Part shown: piece by piece, positions 1-8,340 of the stretch | Position numbering within the stretch: position 1 is the first letter of the stretch | Layout of the letters: each line of letters opens with the position of its first letter | NCBI GenBank assembly: GCA_024643385.1 | Contig: JAHEMZ010000022.1 | Span: 1-35,612 of the forward strand | From: Flavobacteriaceae bacterium | Lineage (GTDB): Bacteria > Bacteroidota > Bacteroidia > Flavobacteriales > Flavobacteriaceae | Length of the DNA: 35,612 bases | Direction of reading: 5' to 3' | Made by a program: the position numbers and the translations under genes | Notes under the pieces: generated by a model | Told to the model about the DNA's origin: nothing | Databases searched by the model: none | The model's input: the letters and a program-made list of their open reading frames with translations, nothing else

Positions 1-1813
1 ACAAGATGGTTCCATTCTTATCTTCAATTCGCTGGATCAACACCGGAGTAACATACACTCCCTCATTGGCAAAGGTGCTGTAGGCGCCAACCATTTCATA
101 TAAGGAAACATCTGCGGTTCCAAGTGCGATGGACGGAGCTTCCGGGATTTTCCCCGGCTCCATTCCCATCTTTTCAACCAGATCGATCACCGGTCTTGGA
201 CCTACCCTATCGATCAATCGCGCCGTAATCGTATTCACCGAATTGGCCAAAGCATGTTTTAAGGTCATCATCCCGCCATATTTGTTATCGCTGTTTTTTG
301 GACACCATTCCTGGGGTATTCCATACTTCCCGGCAGCTATGCAATAGGGAGTATTGGGCAAAGTATCGCAGGGAGACATATGCATCTGATCAATAGCCGT
401 CGCATAAACAAAGGGCTTGAATGTCGATCCAATCTGTCGTTTTCCTGTTTTGACCATATCGTATTTGAAATGTTTGTAATCTATTCCTCCGACCCATGCC
501 TTAATTTCTCCTGATTGGGGTGTAACTGATAAAATAGATGCTCTTAAAAACGACTTATAATAGCGAATTGAATCCATTGGTGTCATTAGTGTATCAATGG
601 TTCCTCCCCATTTAAAAATAGACATGGGAGTTTCTTTATCAAAACTGGCAATAATTTCAGCATCCTCTTTCCCTTGATTCTTCATTTCTCGCCAGCGATC
701 CGTGCGCTTCATAGCCGACACCAAAATGTTTGTTTCTTCCTCCTTGGTAATATCCCTAAATGGAGCTGTTTTGTTTTTCTTATTTTGAGCATCGAACTCT
801 TGCTGTAAATGAGACATATGCTCATCTATTGCCTGTTCAGCAAATTCTTGCATTTTAGAATCCAGCGTAGTATATATTTTAAGTCCGTCGCTATTTATAT
901 TATAAAGTGTTCCGTCGGGCTTTGGGTTATCCTTTGCCCATTGTTTCATATGTCCGCGAATATATTCTCGCACATAGGTGGCAATCCCTTCATCATGATC
1001 CTGAGGTGTAAATTTCACCCCCAACGGGAGCTGTTGAAGTGAATCCCTTTCTTCCTCGGTAATGAAATCGTATTTCGCCATCTGACCTAAGACCACATTC
1101 CTGCGGTTGGTCACTCCCTCGGGATTTCTTTTTGGGTTATACAAAGAAGAATTTTTGAACATTCCCACTAACATGGCCGATTCTTCTAGTTTAAGGTCCA
1201 TAGGAGCCTTGTCAAAATAGATATTTGAAGCAGATTCAATTCCAATGGCGAGATTTAAAAAGTCGTACACATTGAAATACATCGTAATGATCTCCTCCTT
1301 TGTGTAACGTCTTTCCAATCGAGTAGCAATAATCCACTCTTTGATTTTTTGAGTTCCCCGCTGAAGTTTATTGCGGGATACCTCATCGGTAAAAAATTGC
1401 TTCGCAAGTTGTTGAGAAATAGTACTGGCACCTCCGCGTGTCCCTAAAAATGCCAAAGCTCTTACGGTCCCTTTCCCATCTACCCCGGAATGATCATAAA
1501 AACGAGCATCTTCAGTGGCAATTAATGCGTTTACCAAATGTTCCGGAAGATCTTCATATTTCACCGGAGTTCTGTTTTCTTTAAAGAATTTTCCAATTAC
1601 TTGTCCATCGGAAGAAATAATTTGGGTCGCTAAATCCTTTTCCGGATTTTCTAAGCTGGTTTCATCCGGAAGACTTCCGAAGATCCCCCAAGAGGCTAGC
1701 AAGAAAATCAAAAATAGGAACAACAGTCCAATGGAAAATAGTTTCCAAAAAGTCTTTATGTTCCTACGCACATCGTTGGGTGCCTTTTTCTTTTTAATTG
1801 CTTTTTTTGCCAT
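1..1813 (-). CDS. Class A penicillin-binding protein 1A (C-terminus outside window)
   Basis: Bifunctional peptidoglycan synthase, anchored in the inner membrane and acting in the periplasm. The frame read from ATG at 1811-1813 opens with a lysine-rich cytoplasmic tail and one membrane segment at about residues 24-45. A GT51 transglycosylase domain follows, with the motif IATEDARFYDHSGVD placing the catalytic Glu near residue 101. Farther on is the transpeptidase domain, with the SxxK motif as GSTFKPF (Ser near residue 463) and the SxN motif in ANSVN. About 604 codons are visible. The frame is still open at base 1, so the KTG motif and the C-terminus lie outside the window. The start is one base past the gldH stop and follows a clear AAGGAG, so it is probably co-translated with gldH. 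The family call is certain; the mrcA/ponA label is not. Confidence 0.95.
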   Translation of the reverse strand, partial: MAKKAIKKKKAPNDVRRNIKTFWKLFSIGLLFLFLIFLLASWGIFGSLPDETSLENPEKDLATQIISSDGQVIGKFFKENRTPVKYEDLPEHLVNALIATEDARFYDHSGVDGKGTVRALAFLGTRGGASTISQQLAKQFFTDEVSRNKLQRGTQKIKEWIIATRLERRYTKEEIITMYFNVYDFLNLAIGIESASNIYFDKAPMDLKLEESAMLVGMFKNSSLYNPKRNPEGVTNRRNVVLGQMAKYDFITEEERDSLQQLPLGVKFTPQDHDEGIATYVREYIRGHMKQWAKDNPKPDGTLYNINSDGLKIYTTLDSKMQEFAEQAIDEHMSHLQQEFDAQNKKNKTAPFRDITKEEETNILVSAMKRTDRWREMKNQGKEDAEIIASFDKETPMSIFKWGGTIDTLMTPMDSIRYYKSFLRASILSVTPQSGEIKAWVGGIDYKHFKYDMVKTGKRQIGSTFKPFVYATAIDQMHMSPCDTLPNTPYCIAAGKYGIPQEWCPKNSDNKYGGMMTLKHALANSVNTITARLIDRVGPRPVIDLVEKMGMEPGKIPEAPSIALGTADVSLYEMVGAYSTFANEGVYVTPVLIQRIEDKNGTIL

Positions 1814-1814
1814 A

Positions 1815-2297
1815 TTACTCCTTTGCTTCTTGAATGCTGTACCCTACTTCGGTAATTCCCTGCAATTCTGAAACGCCCCCTACATTGCCATTATTGCGCA
1901 CAGCTTGAGAAACCGAGAAACTATAGTTTCCTGATTCAAAAAAGGTTACTCCCTCCTTGTACCAAAGTTTACTTTCTTTTACATTTCCTATTCCATTCCC
2001 TAACCAGGTGCCGTCAGCGGCTGCCATTCGATATTCAAGCGTGTCTGTAATAGTCTTCCCGTGGGGAAAATTCATGCTGACAATTAAAAAGATATTATTA
2101 TAAGGGTATTCATTGGTGTTCCTTAAATGTAAAAATACATTGTACTTTTTTAAAGAATCCATGGGGGGGAGCGTAAACAGTATTTCATCATTCAGATCCC
2201 ATCCACCCACAATACTCTTCATCTCGCCTATCTCATTATTGGTGTTACAGCCAACCATGACGATCAGCGCAAAAATAAGTGCACAAAGTTTATGCAT
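1815..2297 (-). CDS. gldH: Gliding motility lipoprotein GldH
   Basis: A lipoprotein of the Flavobacterium gliding apparatus; genetics in F. johnsoniae show GldH is needed for gliding. The frame is open farther upstream, but the ATG at 2295-2297 is preferred because it gives a 160-residue protein that begins directly with a lipoprotein signal, VMVGC, with the modified Cys at residue 17. The mature part has the GldH features FLHLRNTNEYPYNN and, later, LEYRMAAADGTWLGNGIGN. Its start overlaps the ricT stop by 8 bases and its stop lies one base before the PBP start, so the three genes are probably one transcript. The protein itself has no enzymatic motif. The identification rests on overall sequence pattern and on the neighbourhood. 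Confidence 0.9.
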   Translation of the reverse strand: MHKLCALIFALIVMVGCNTNNEIGEMKSIVGGWDLNDEILFTLPPMDSLKKYNVFLHLRNTNEYPYNNIFLIVSMNFPHGKTITDTLEYRMAAADGTWLGNGIGNVKESKLWYKEGVTFFESGNYSFSVSQAVRNNGNVGGVSELQGITEVGYSIQEAKE

Positions 2298-3453
2298 TCT
2301 TCTTCTTGTTTTGACTTTGGTTACGATTGCGATCGTTCCTTTTCTTTTTTCTCTGTTTTCGCGGTTGGTCAAAGCGGGTAAGACTATCCTGTCCTACCAC
2401 ATTGTTGAATAGCTCCTTATCCCCGATTACTTTTTCTTCGGTAAATTCCTCCAGACTGGCTACTTTCTTTCCTTTCTTATTAATAGCAATGATCTCATTT
2501 ACTTTGGAAACGGCCAATTCATGCCAATTCATAAATTCTTCCTCATAGGAAAACCACATAAGTCCTTTGAAAATATCTATCTTTTGACATTGCGCCTTCC
2601 CTTTTTCTGTCAATAGTTTTACATCCATTTTTGGGAATTCCTCCAAAGCCTCCATATAAGTGTCCAACTCATAATTTAAACAGCATTTAAGTTTTCCGCA
2701 TTGTCCTGCCAATTTTTGAGGATTTAAAGAAAGTTGTTGATATCTGGCAGCAGACGTGTTCACAGATCTAAAATCAGTAAGCCACGTGGAACAGCACAAT
2801 TCTCTTCCGCAGGATCCAATTCCTCCCAGTCTTGAGGCTTCTTGGCGAAAGCCAACCTGTTTCATTTCGATACGAGTATTAAAAGTTCGTGCAAAATCTT
2901 TGATAAGTTGACGAAAATCTACCCGCTCTTCCGCTGTATAATAAAAAATTACTTTCGTACCATCTCCTTGAAATTCAACGTCACTGATCTTCATTTTAAG
3001 CCCAAGACCCATAGCTATCTCGCGGGAACGCTTCTGAACACCATCCTCTCGACTCCTTACTCCCTGCCATATATCAATGTCCTTCTGACTGGCCTTGCGG
3101 TAGATTGTTGGTAAGGCCTCCAAATCTAATGGCTCCTTTTTTCGCTTCATTTGAACCCGAACCAACTCACCTGTCAAGGTTACGATCCCTATATCATGTC
3201 CGGGTGACATCTCTGTTGCCACCACATCGCCAATACTTAAGGGAAGTTTATCTGAATTTCTGTAAAAATGTTTTCGGCCATTCTTGAAGCGTACTTCCAC
3301 ACCGTAAAAGGGCTCCATGTCTCCCGGGAGAGACATATTCGAAAGCCAGTCGAATACGGTTAATTTATTGCAACCATCCGTTCCGCAAGTACCATTGTTC
3401 TTGCAGCCCTGAGGTTGTCCGTTTGCGCCGGTCGCACAGCTGGTACAGCCCAT
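2290..3453 (-). CDS. ricT: PSP1-domain protein, RicT (YaaT) family
   Basis: A 387-residue cytoplasmic protein of the PSP1/RicT family. In Bacillus subtilis RicT works with RicA and RicF in an iron-sulfur-containing complex that affects RNase Y-dependent RNA maturation; the role in Bacteroidota is not settled. The core has the family cysteines in GSCGRELCCSTWL and, farther on, CGKLKCCLNYELD. An additional N-terminal segment has five cysteines (residues 3, 6, 17, 23 and 28). The C-terminal 35 residues or so are Lys/Arg/Asn-rich and look disordered, possibly RNA-binding. No ricA or ricF is nearby. Upstream of the ATG there is an AAAGGAGC about 18 bases away, which is long for a ribosome site. 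It overlaps gldH by 8 bases. Confidence 0.9.
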   Translation of the reverse strand: MGCTSCATGANGQPQGCKNNGTCGTDGCNKLTVFDWLSNMSLPGDMEPFYGVEVRFKNGRKHFYRNSDKLPLSIGDVVATEMSPGHDIGIVTLTGELVRVQMKRKKEPLDLEALPTIYRKASQKDIDIWQGVRSREDGVQKRSREIAMGLGLKMKISDVEFQGDGTKVIFYYTAEERVDFRQLIKDFARTFNTRIEMKQVGFRQEASRLGGIGSCGRELCCSTWLTDFRSVNTSAARYQQLSLNPQKLAGQCGKLKCCLNYELDTYMEALEEFPKMDVKLLTEKGKAQCQKIDIFKGLMWFSYEEEFMNWHELAVSKVNEIIAINKKGKKVASLEEFTEEKVIGDKELFNNVVGQDSLTRFDQPRKQRKKKRNDRNRNQSQNKKKNA

Positions 3454-3510
3454 ATTTTTATATATAATGCTCCTTTAAAAGAAAAAAGAGACGAAGATGA
3501 AACGTTCGTT

Positions 3511-3657
3511 TTAAAAGGTAAAGATACCGTATTTCTTATAATTGGTAGAATCTAAGTTTAGAAATTTACGCTGCGCCATTCGGGAGAAATCCTCTTTATC
3601 AAAGCGATCCAATCTTAACAAGTCGCCGGTAATATTTTTAAGAAATAGTCCTCCCCT
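3511..3657 (-). pseudogene. Possible remnant of a coding region
   Basis: Between in-frame stops at 3658-3660 and 3511-3513 the minus strand has 48 open codons whose composition looks coding, including LRLDRFDKEDFSRMAQRKF and ending in KKYGIFTF. There is no good start; the only ATG is in the middle. A second minus-strand frame just upstream begins ATG near 3699, reads MDFFTFPTNVLNKII and KGEDYFLK, and could join this one through a single frameshift around 3635. I do not recognise the family. It could also be chance, and its end may serve as the promoter region of ricT. The rest of the 3454-3757 gap shows only a weak -7-like box (TACTTTAG, 3729-3736) ahead of the hexosaminidase gene. Confidence 0.3.
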
Positions 3658-3757
3658 TTAGATATAATCTTATTGAGGACATTCGTAGGAAACGTGAAAA
3701 AGTCCATCCGGACTAACGCTTAATTGTGTACTTTAGATACAAATATTTCTATCACAG

Positions 3758-6046
3758 ATGACTCGTTATTTCTCTTTACTATTCGTGATTTTATTGATCT
3801 CGTGTTCCGATAATACAAAAATGGCGTTCCTTTCGCCTCCTTCCATTATTCCCAAACCGCAAAAATTAGAAGTGCGTGAAGGATCTTTAACACTGGGTGC
3901 AACGATGACTTTTTACAGTGATCCTGAATTTGGATTGGCAAAGCAGTTCATTTCAGAATATCTCCTCCCGAATGGAATTGTTTTGGAACCTGCTTCGGAA
4001 GAAAAGGCATTTTGGGTCCTGAAAAAAGATACTTTACTTTCCAAAGAAGGATATACCCTCGAAGTTTCTGCCAAAAGAATCATCATGACCGCCCGTGATC
4101 CCGAAGGCGCCTTTTACGGAATGCAAACAATTCGGCAACTACTTCCGCCAACTTTTGAAAATGGAAATCTCAAGGAATCTAAAGGGATCTCCCTCCCTTT
4201 GGTGAAGATCGAAGATACTCCGCGATTTTCTTATAGGGGAATGCATCTGGATGTAGGAAGGCATTTTTATGGCAAGGAATTCATCAAAAAATATTTGAAT
4301 TATTTAGCAATGCTCAAAATGAATTATTTTCATTGGCATCTTACTGAAGATCAAGGTTGGCGGATCGAAATAAAAAAATATCCTGAATTGACCTCCCATG
4401 CTGCCTATCGTGAAGAAACACTGATCGGACATTATAACGATGCACCCCAACAATTTGACGGAGAACGCTACGGCGGTTTTTACACACAGGAAGACGTCAA
4501 AGAGGTGGTTGCCTATGCACAAAAATTAAATATCACCATTATTCCCGAGATAGAAATGCCCGGACATGCACAAGCGGCCATTAGTGCTTATCCTGAATTG
4601 GGATGTTCGGGAGAATCTGTCCCCGTAGCCACCCAATGGGGAGTCTTCGAAGAGGTCTTTTGTCCAAAAGAAGAAACCTTCACCTTTCTGGAGAACGTGC
4701 TTACCGAAGTTGTTGCATTATTTCCGGGACCTTACATCCATATTGGGGGAGATGAAGCCCCCAAATCTCATTGGAAGAATTGCGCTCATTGTCAAGCACT
4801 CATCAAAAAAGAAGGCTTGAAAGATGAGCACGAACTGCAAAGCTATTTTATAAAGCGAATCGAATCTTTTTTGAATGAAAAAGGAAAAGCAATTATTGGC
4901 TGGGACGAAATCTTGGAAGGAGGATTAGCTCCTAATGCCACTGTCATGTCATGGAGAGGGGTGCAAGGTGGGATCGAAGCAGCAAGGCAGCAACATCAAG
5001 TCATTATGACGCCAACTTCCTTTTGCTATTTTGATTATTATCAAAGTGAAGACCCTAATGAACCGTTGGCGATTGGCGGGTTCTTACCTTTGGAAAAAGT
5101 ATATGGATTCAATCCTGTCCCAACTGAATTGTCAAAAGAGGAAGCCTCCTTTATTTTGGGAGCCCAAGGAAATGTTTGGACTGAATATATGGACACTGAA
5201 AAGCAAGTGGAATATATGGTATTCCCGCGTATTTTGGCCCTAAGTGAAGTGGTTTGGACGGGCCCGGCAAAAGATCCAACGCACACCTATGCGGAATTTG
5301 CATCTCGGGTAGAAACCTTTCATCAAAGGCTGGATGCCTTGGGAGTCAATTATGCCCATCATCTGTACAAACTTATTAGTATGATTGAAAAAAATGACGG
5401 ACAAATTCTATACAAACTACAAACGCTCTCAGCAAACAAGAAAATAAAATTTCAGAAGGACTATGGGGAAATACAAACTTATCAAGATCCAATCCCGGTT
5501 CAGAAGAATACAGTGATAACGGCACAGGTGTTTGACGAGGAAAAGCCATTGGGGACGATCGTAAAGGATTCTATTATTTTCCATAAAGGTGTTTTGGGGG
5601 ATATCAATTTACAGCCGGAACCTCATCCTAACTATAGTGCAGGCGGAAAAGAAGCTTTAATTAATGGAAGATTGGGAAGTTCCACAAGATATGGCGACAG
5701 TGAGTGGTTGGGATTTTCCGGGGAGGATGTGACGATTACGATCGACCTGGGGAAAGAGACTAGTTTTAGTAATGTGAATCTGCGCTTTTATCACGCCCCC
5801 GGACAATGGATCTATGCCCCTAAGGAAATACGCCTGTACGCCTCTGAGGATGGAACCCACTTTTCCCAAGTGGATCGGAAGATCCTGGACAACAATGAGA
5901 CCTTAGTTCATGCTCATTTCCATATTCCCAATACCGTCACGAAATTCTTAAAACTTGAAATTCCCAATTATGGTAAGATTCCCGACGGACAACAAGGGGC
6001 GGGAAATCGCGCATGGACATTTGTGGATGAAATCATTATAGAATGA
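3758..6046 (+). CDS. Beta-N-acetylhexosaminidase, GH20 family, lipoprotein
   Basis: Exo-acting glycosidase that removes terminal GlcNAc or GalNAc from glycans or chitin oligomers by substrate-assisted catalysis. The N-terminus is a lipoprotein signal (LLISC, Cys16), so the enzyme is membrane-anchored, in the periplasm or on the surface. Residues about 30-150 form the GH20b alpha/beta domain. The catalytic TIM barrel runs from about 155 to 510, with RGMHLDVGRHF, HWHLTEDQGWR and the catalytic Asp-Glu pair in HIGGDEAP (D332-E333), ending near ILALSEVVWTG. The C-terminus (about 630-762) looks like an F5/8 type C (discoidin) carbohydrate-binding module, with LGFSGEDVTITIDLG and IRLYASEDG. At 762 residues it is typical for Bacteroidota GH20 enzymes. 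The stop overlaps the cutC start (ATGA). Confidence 0.95.
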   Translation: MTRYFSLLFVILLISCSDNTKMAFLSPPSIIPKPQKLEVREGSLTLGATMTFYSDPEFGLAKQFISEYLLPNGIVLEPASEEKAFWVLKKDTLLSKEGYTLEVSAKRIIMTARDPEGAFYGMQTIRQLLPPTFENGNLKESKGISLPLVKIEDTPRFSYRGMHLDVGRHFYGKEFIKKYLNYLAMLKMNYFHWHLTEDQGWRIEIKKYPELTSHAAYREETLIGHYNDAPQQFDGERYGGFYTQEDVKEVVAYAQKLNITIIPEIEMPGHAQAAISAYPELGCSGESVPVATQWGVFEEVFCPKEETFTFLENVLTEVVALFPGPYIHIGGDEAPKSHWKNCAHCQALIKKEGLKDEHELQSYFIKRIESFLNEKGKAIIGWDEILEGGLAPNATVMSWRGVQGGIEAARQQHQVIMTPTSFCYFDYYQSEDPNEPLAIGGFLPLEKVYGFNPVPTELSKEEASFILGAQGNVWTEYMDTEKQVEYMVFPRILALSEVVWTGPAKDPTHTYAEFASRVETFHQRLDALGVNYAHHLYKLISMIEKNDGQILYKLQTLSANKKIKFQKDYGEIQTYQDPIPVQKNTVITAQVFDEEKPLGTIVKDSIIFHKGVLGDINLQPEPHPNYSAGGKEALINGRLGSSTRYGDSEWLGFSGEDVTITIDLGKETSFSNVNLRFYHAPGQWIYAPKEIRLYASEDGTHFSQVDRKILDNNETLVHAHFHIPNTVTKFLKLEIPNYGKIPDGQQGAGNRAWTFVDEIIIE

Positions 6047-6762
6047 TCATAGAAATTTGCGCCAATAGTTTTGAAAGTGCCCGCACTGCAGAAAAAGCCG
6101 GTGCCGACCGCATTGAATTATGCGTTGAATTATCGGTAGGTGGATTGACACCTTCTTTCGGCCTGTTAGAAAAAGTGATTTCTGCACTCACAATACCCGT
6201 ACATGTATTAATACGCCCACGAACAGGGAATTTTACTTATTCGGGCGATGAATTGGATGTGATGCTCCGAGACATTCAGCAATGTAAAATGTTGGGGGCA
6301 GCAGGAATTGTAAGTGGCATTCTTACCCCGGATCATCAAATTGACATTCGAAGCACCTCTGCACTAAGATCGGCGGCTTCTGATATGGAATTTACCTTTC
6401 ATCGCGCCTTCGATTGGTGTAAGGATCCTTACTCTTCTCTAGATGAGCTAAAGCAGATGAGCGTTACGAGATTACTGAGTTCGGGGCGAGAAAATCAGGC
6501 AATTGATGGTATTGAATTATTAAAAGAACTCAAAAGCCGTTCGGAAGAATGTATTGAGATCATGCCGGGAGGTGGAATTAATATAAGTAATGTGATATCA
6601 TTTAAAGAATCTGGGTTTGATAGTATTCACTTATCCGCTTCCGAAAAAATACAAACATTACCGAAACCCCCAGAAGTAAGTATGCATGGCCCCTTGGAAG
6701 AAGGTGTGATTTCTGTTTCTTCTTTCCAAAAAATTCAGGCAATACAAAATCTCCTGAAATAA
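6043..6762 (+). CDS. cutC: CutC family TIM-barrel protein
   Basis: A 239-residue CutC family protein, matching the usual length. The start MIIEICANSFESARTAEKAG followed by RIELC is characteristic, as are HVLIRPRTGNFTYSG, FHRAFDW and EIMPGGGIN. The family is a TIM barrel named for copper homeostasis in E. coli, but a direct copper role has been disputed and its biochemical function is uncertain. Its ATG overlaps the stop of the GH20 gene, so the two are almost certainly translated from one message. That context suggests a link to amino-sugar or glycan metabolism rather than to metal handling. That link is inference. Confidence 0.93.
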   Translation: MIIEICANSFESARTAEKAGADRIELCVELSVGGLTPSFGLLEKVISALTIPVHVLIRPRTGNFTYSGDELDVMLRDIQQCKMLGAAGIVSGILTPDHQIDIRSTSALRSAASDMEFTFHRAFDWCKDPYSSLDELKQMSVTRLLSSGRENQAIDGIELLKELKSRSEECIEIMPGGGINISNVISFKESGFDSIHLSASEKIQTLPKPPEVSMHGPLEEGVISVSSFQKIQAIQNLLK

Positions 6763-6787
6763 AAAGACACTTCCCTTGTAGATTCCT

Positions 6788-7255
6788 TTACCAATTTGTG
6801 TAAGGATTTATACTGAGTTGTGAATTGTAATAACGAATATCGCCGGTTACTTCGTCCCCAAGCCAATTCGGTCTGTCTACAAATTGATCTACGGAAGATA
6901 ATTCCACTTCCGCTACTACTAAGCCCTGATTTGCTCCTAGGAATTCATCCACTTCAAACAGCAGTGCGCCGTGCGATATTTCATAGCGATATTTTTCAAT
7001 AATCCCTTCTTCACACAATAAAAGAAGTGCCTTCGCCTCGTCCAATGCAAGCTCGGTTTCCCACTCAAACCTTGTCGTTCCATCTTCAGAAGTCATCCCT
7101 TTCACTGTAAGGAACCCTTTATCATCCTTTACCCGTATCCGTACGGTACGCTCGGGGTGTGAACTCAAAAACCCTTGTACAATTAGATACTTCGAATTCG
7201 ATTGCTTTTTAAAGTCATTCGAGTTCACCAGATATTTTCGTTCAATTTCTATCAT
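6788..7255 (-). CDS. CYTH domain protein
   Basis: A 155-residue CYTH (CyaB/thiamine triphosphatase) fold protein, which binds triphosphate groups with divalent metal inside a beta-tunnel. The start MIEIERKYLV carries the family ExExK signature (E3, E5, K7). Charged strands follow, typical of the tunnel: RTVRIRVKDDKGFLTVKG, then RFEWE, YRYEI and VAEVELSS. The frame is open 15 codons farther upstream, but the ExExK motif must be at the N-terminus, so the ATG at 7253-7255 is chosen. The substrate is unknown; bacterial members include inorganic triphosphatases. It overlaps the preceding VOC gene by 14 bases and is the last gene of a three-gene set. Confidence 0.88.
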   Translation of the reverse strand: MIEIERKYLVNSNDFKKQSNSKYLIVQGFLSSHPERTVRIRVKDDKGFLTVKGMTSEDGTTRFEWETELALDEAKALLLLCEEGIIEKYRYEISHGALLFEVDEFLGANQGLVVAEVELSSVDQFVDRPNWLGDEVTGDIRYYNSQLSINPYTNW

Positions 7256-7634
7256 CCTCTGTAATTCTCCATGGTGGGTTTTTGCGGTTTTCACCGGCAT
7301 GATATAGTATAATTTGATTTCCGTCGGGATCCTTCAATCGAGCTTCTGTCCATAACCAGTTTTGATCTTTCGGCTCACCTTCCACATGGATCCCCAACAT
7401 ACGCAATGCCTTGACTTTATTCTCAACGTCTGCCACTTCAAAATAAATATAAATTCCTTCTCCTGTCGGGAGTTCCTCCACATAATGAACAGATAAGGTG
7501 CTTTCGCCGTCCGGACATTCAAACCGGGCATAACGATCATGGGTATGTACAATTAAATGTAATCCTAATTTCTTATAGAATTCAATACTTTCAGGAATAT
7601 TGGAAGAAGGAACTGTAACTTGATTAAGATCCAT
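7242..7634 (-). CDS. VOC superfamily (glyoxalase/bleomycin-resistance-like) protein
   Basis: A 130-residue vicinal oxygen chelate fold protein with two beta-alpha-beta-beta-beta modules. The N-terminal module has SIEFYKKLGLHLIVH, and the C-terminal module has the typical ARLKDPDGNQIILYHAG, whose acidic region often supplies a metal ligand. VOC proteins include glyoxalase I, dioxygenases and antibiotic-binding proteins; the sequence does not decide between these. It overlaps the genes on both sides, by 11 bases upstream and 14 downstream, so expression with them is likely. Confidence 0.85.
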   Translation of the reverse strand: MDLNQVTVPSSNIPESIEFYKKLGLHLIVHTHDRYARFECPDGESTLSVHYVEELPTGEGIYIYFEVADVENKVKALRMLGIHVEGEPKDQNWLWTEARLKDPDGNQIILYHAGENRKNPPWRITEDDRN

Positions 7635-8280
7635 CTGCTATTTTCATTATTTTATCTGATGTAATTCTTTTTTCTTCGAAGCCTTCCTTAGAAAGAATTT
7701 GCATGGCCTTTGCAATGGTTTCAGGCGCAATCATTTTATATTTCCCCGGAACAAGAAACCCAAAAACTCCCATTAAAACTTTGGCTATTTGTTCTCCTAT
7801 TCTCCTCTCTGGCCGATTACCGCCAATAAGCGACGGTTGTAAAATATAGGTGTTGGGAATATGTGCTTGAAGTACATCCCGTTCCATCTCACCTTTGGTT
7901 CTGTTATAAAATATACTGCTATTGGGGTTCGCGCCCATGGCAGAAATGACTATAAAGGTTCCTATTCCATTGTTATTACACAAATTGGCCGCACTTACCG
8001 GAATGCCGTAATCTGTTTTTCGATATTTTTCTTGATCAGGAGTTTTTGCTTTCGTAGTCCCAATACAGCAGAAAACAACGTTGCCTTGAAACGCTTTCTC
8101 TTCCTTTTCAAGTGCAAAAAGATCTATTATATATTCTGTGATTTTAGGATGAGAAATCCCAACCTTTTTTCTTGAAAACAATCGTATTTCTTCGAATTCC
8201 GGGTCTCCCAACAGTAACTGAAGTAAGGCTCCCCCCGTTAATCCTGTCGCTCCCAGAATAATGGCTGTTTTTTTCATCAA
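7624..8280 (-). CDS. NAD(P)H-binding oxidoreductase, HTATIP2/NmrA-like
   Basis: A 218-residue atypical short-chain dehydrogenase of the NAD(P)-binding type. The N-terminal Rossmann motif is AIILGATGLTGGAL (the GxTGxxG dinucleotide-binding loop). VVFCCIGTTKAKTPDQEKYRKTD and FIVISAMGANPNSSIFYNRTKGEME resemble the human HTATIP2/TIP30-like group, with a YxxxK-like NRTKGEME region. The substrate is unknown. It is the first gene of the overlapping set with the VOC and CYTH genes and is transcribed divergently from dinB across a 60-base gap. Confidence 0.85.
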   Translation of the reverse strand: MMKKTAIILGATGLTGGALLQLLLGDPEFEEIRLFSRKKVGISHPKITEYIIDLFALEKEEKAFQGNVVFCCIGTTKAKTPDQEKYRKTDYGIPVSAANLCNNNGIGTFIVISAMGANPNSSIFYNRTKGEMERDVLQAHIPNTYILQPSLIGGNRPERRIGEQIAKVLMGVFGFLVPGKYKMIAPETIAKAMQILSKEGFEEKRITSDKIMKIADGS

Positions 8281-8328
8281 CTATTGAATAGCATTGTTTC
8301 TTATATAAAAATTGTCCCTAAGATATTA

Positions 8329-8336
8329 TAATTTTG
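8329..8336 (+). promoter_or_regulatory. Candidate -7 box upstream of dinB
   Basis: TAATTTTG matches the Bacteroidota -7 consensus TAnnTTTG. It ends four bases before the dinB ATG, so a start site at the usual distance would fall on or beside the start codon. No good -33 TTG is seen at the expected spacing. Confidence 0.4.
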
Positions 8337-8340
8337 GCGG

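Noticed and set aside
1515-1871. A 118-codon plus-strand frame opposite the PBP and gldH genes
   Set aside because: Antisense to the well-supported PBP N-terminus; its hydrophobic stretch mirrors the membrane segment codons.
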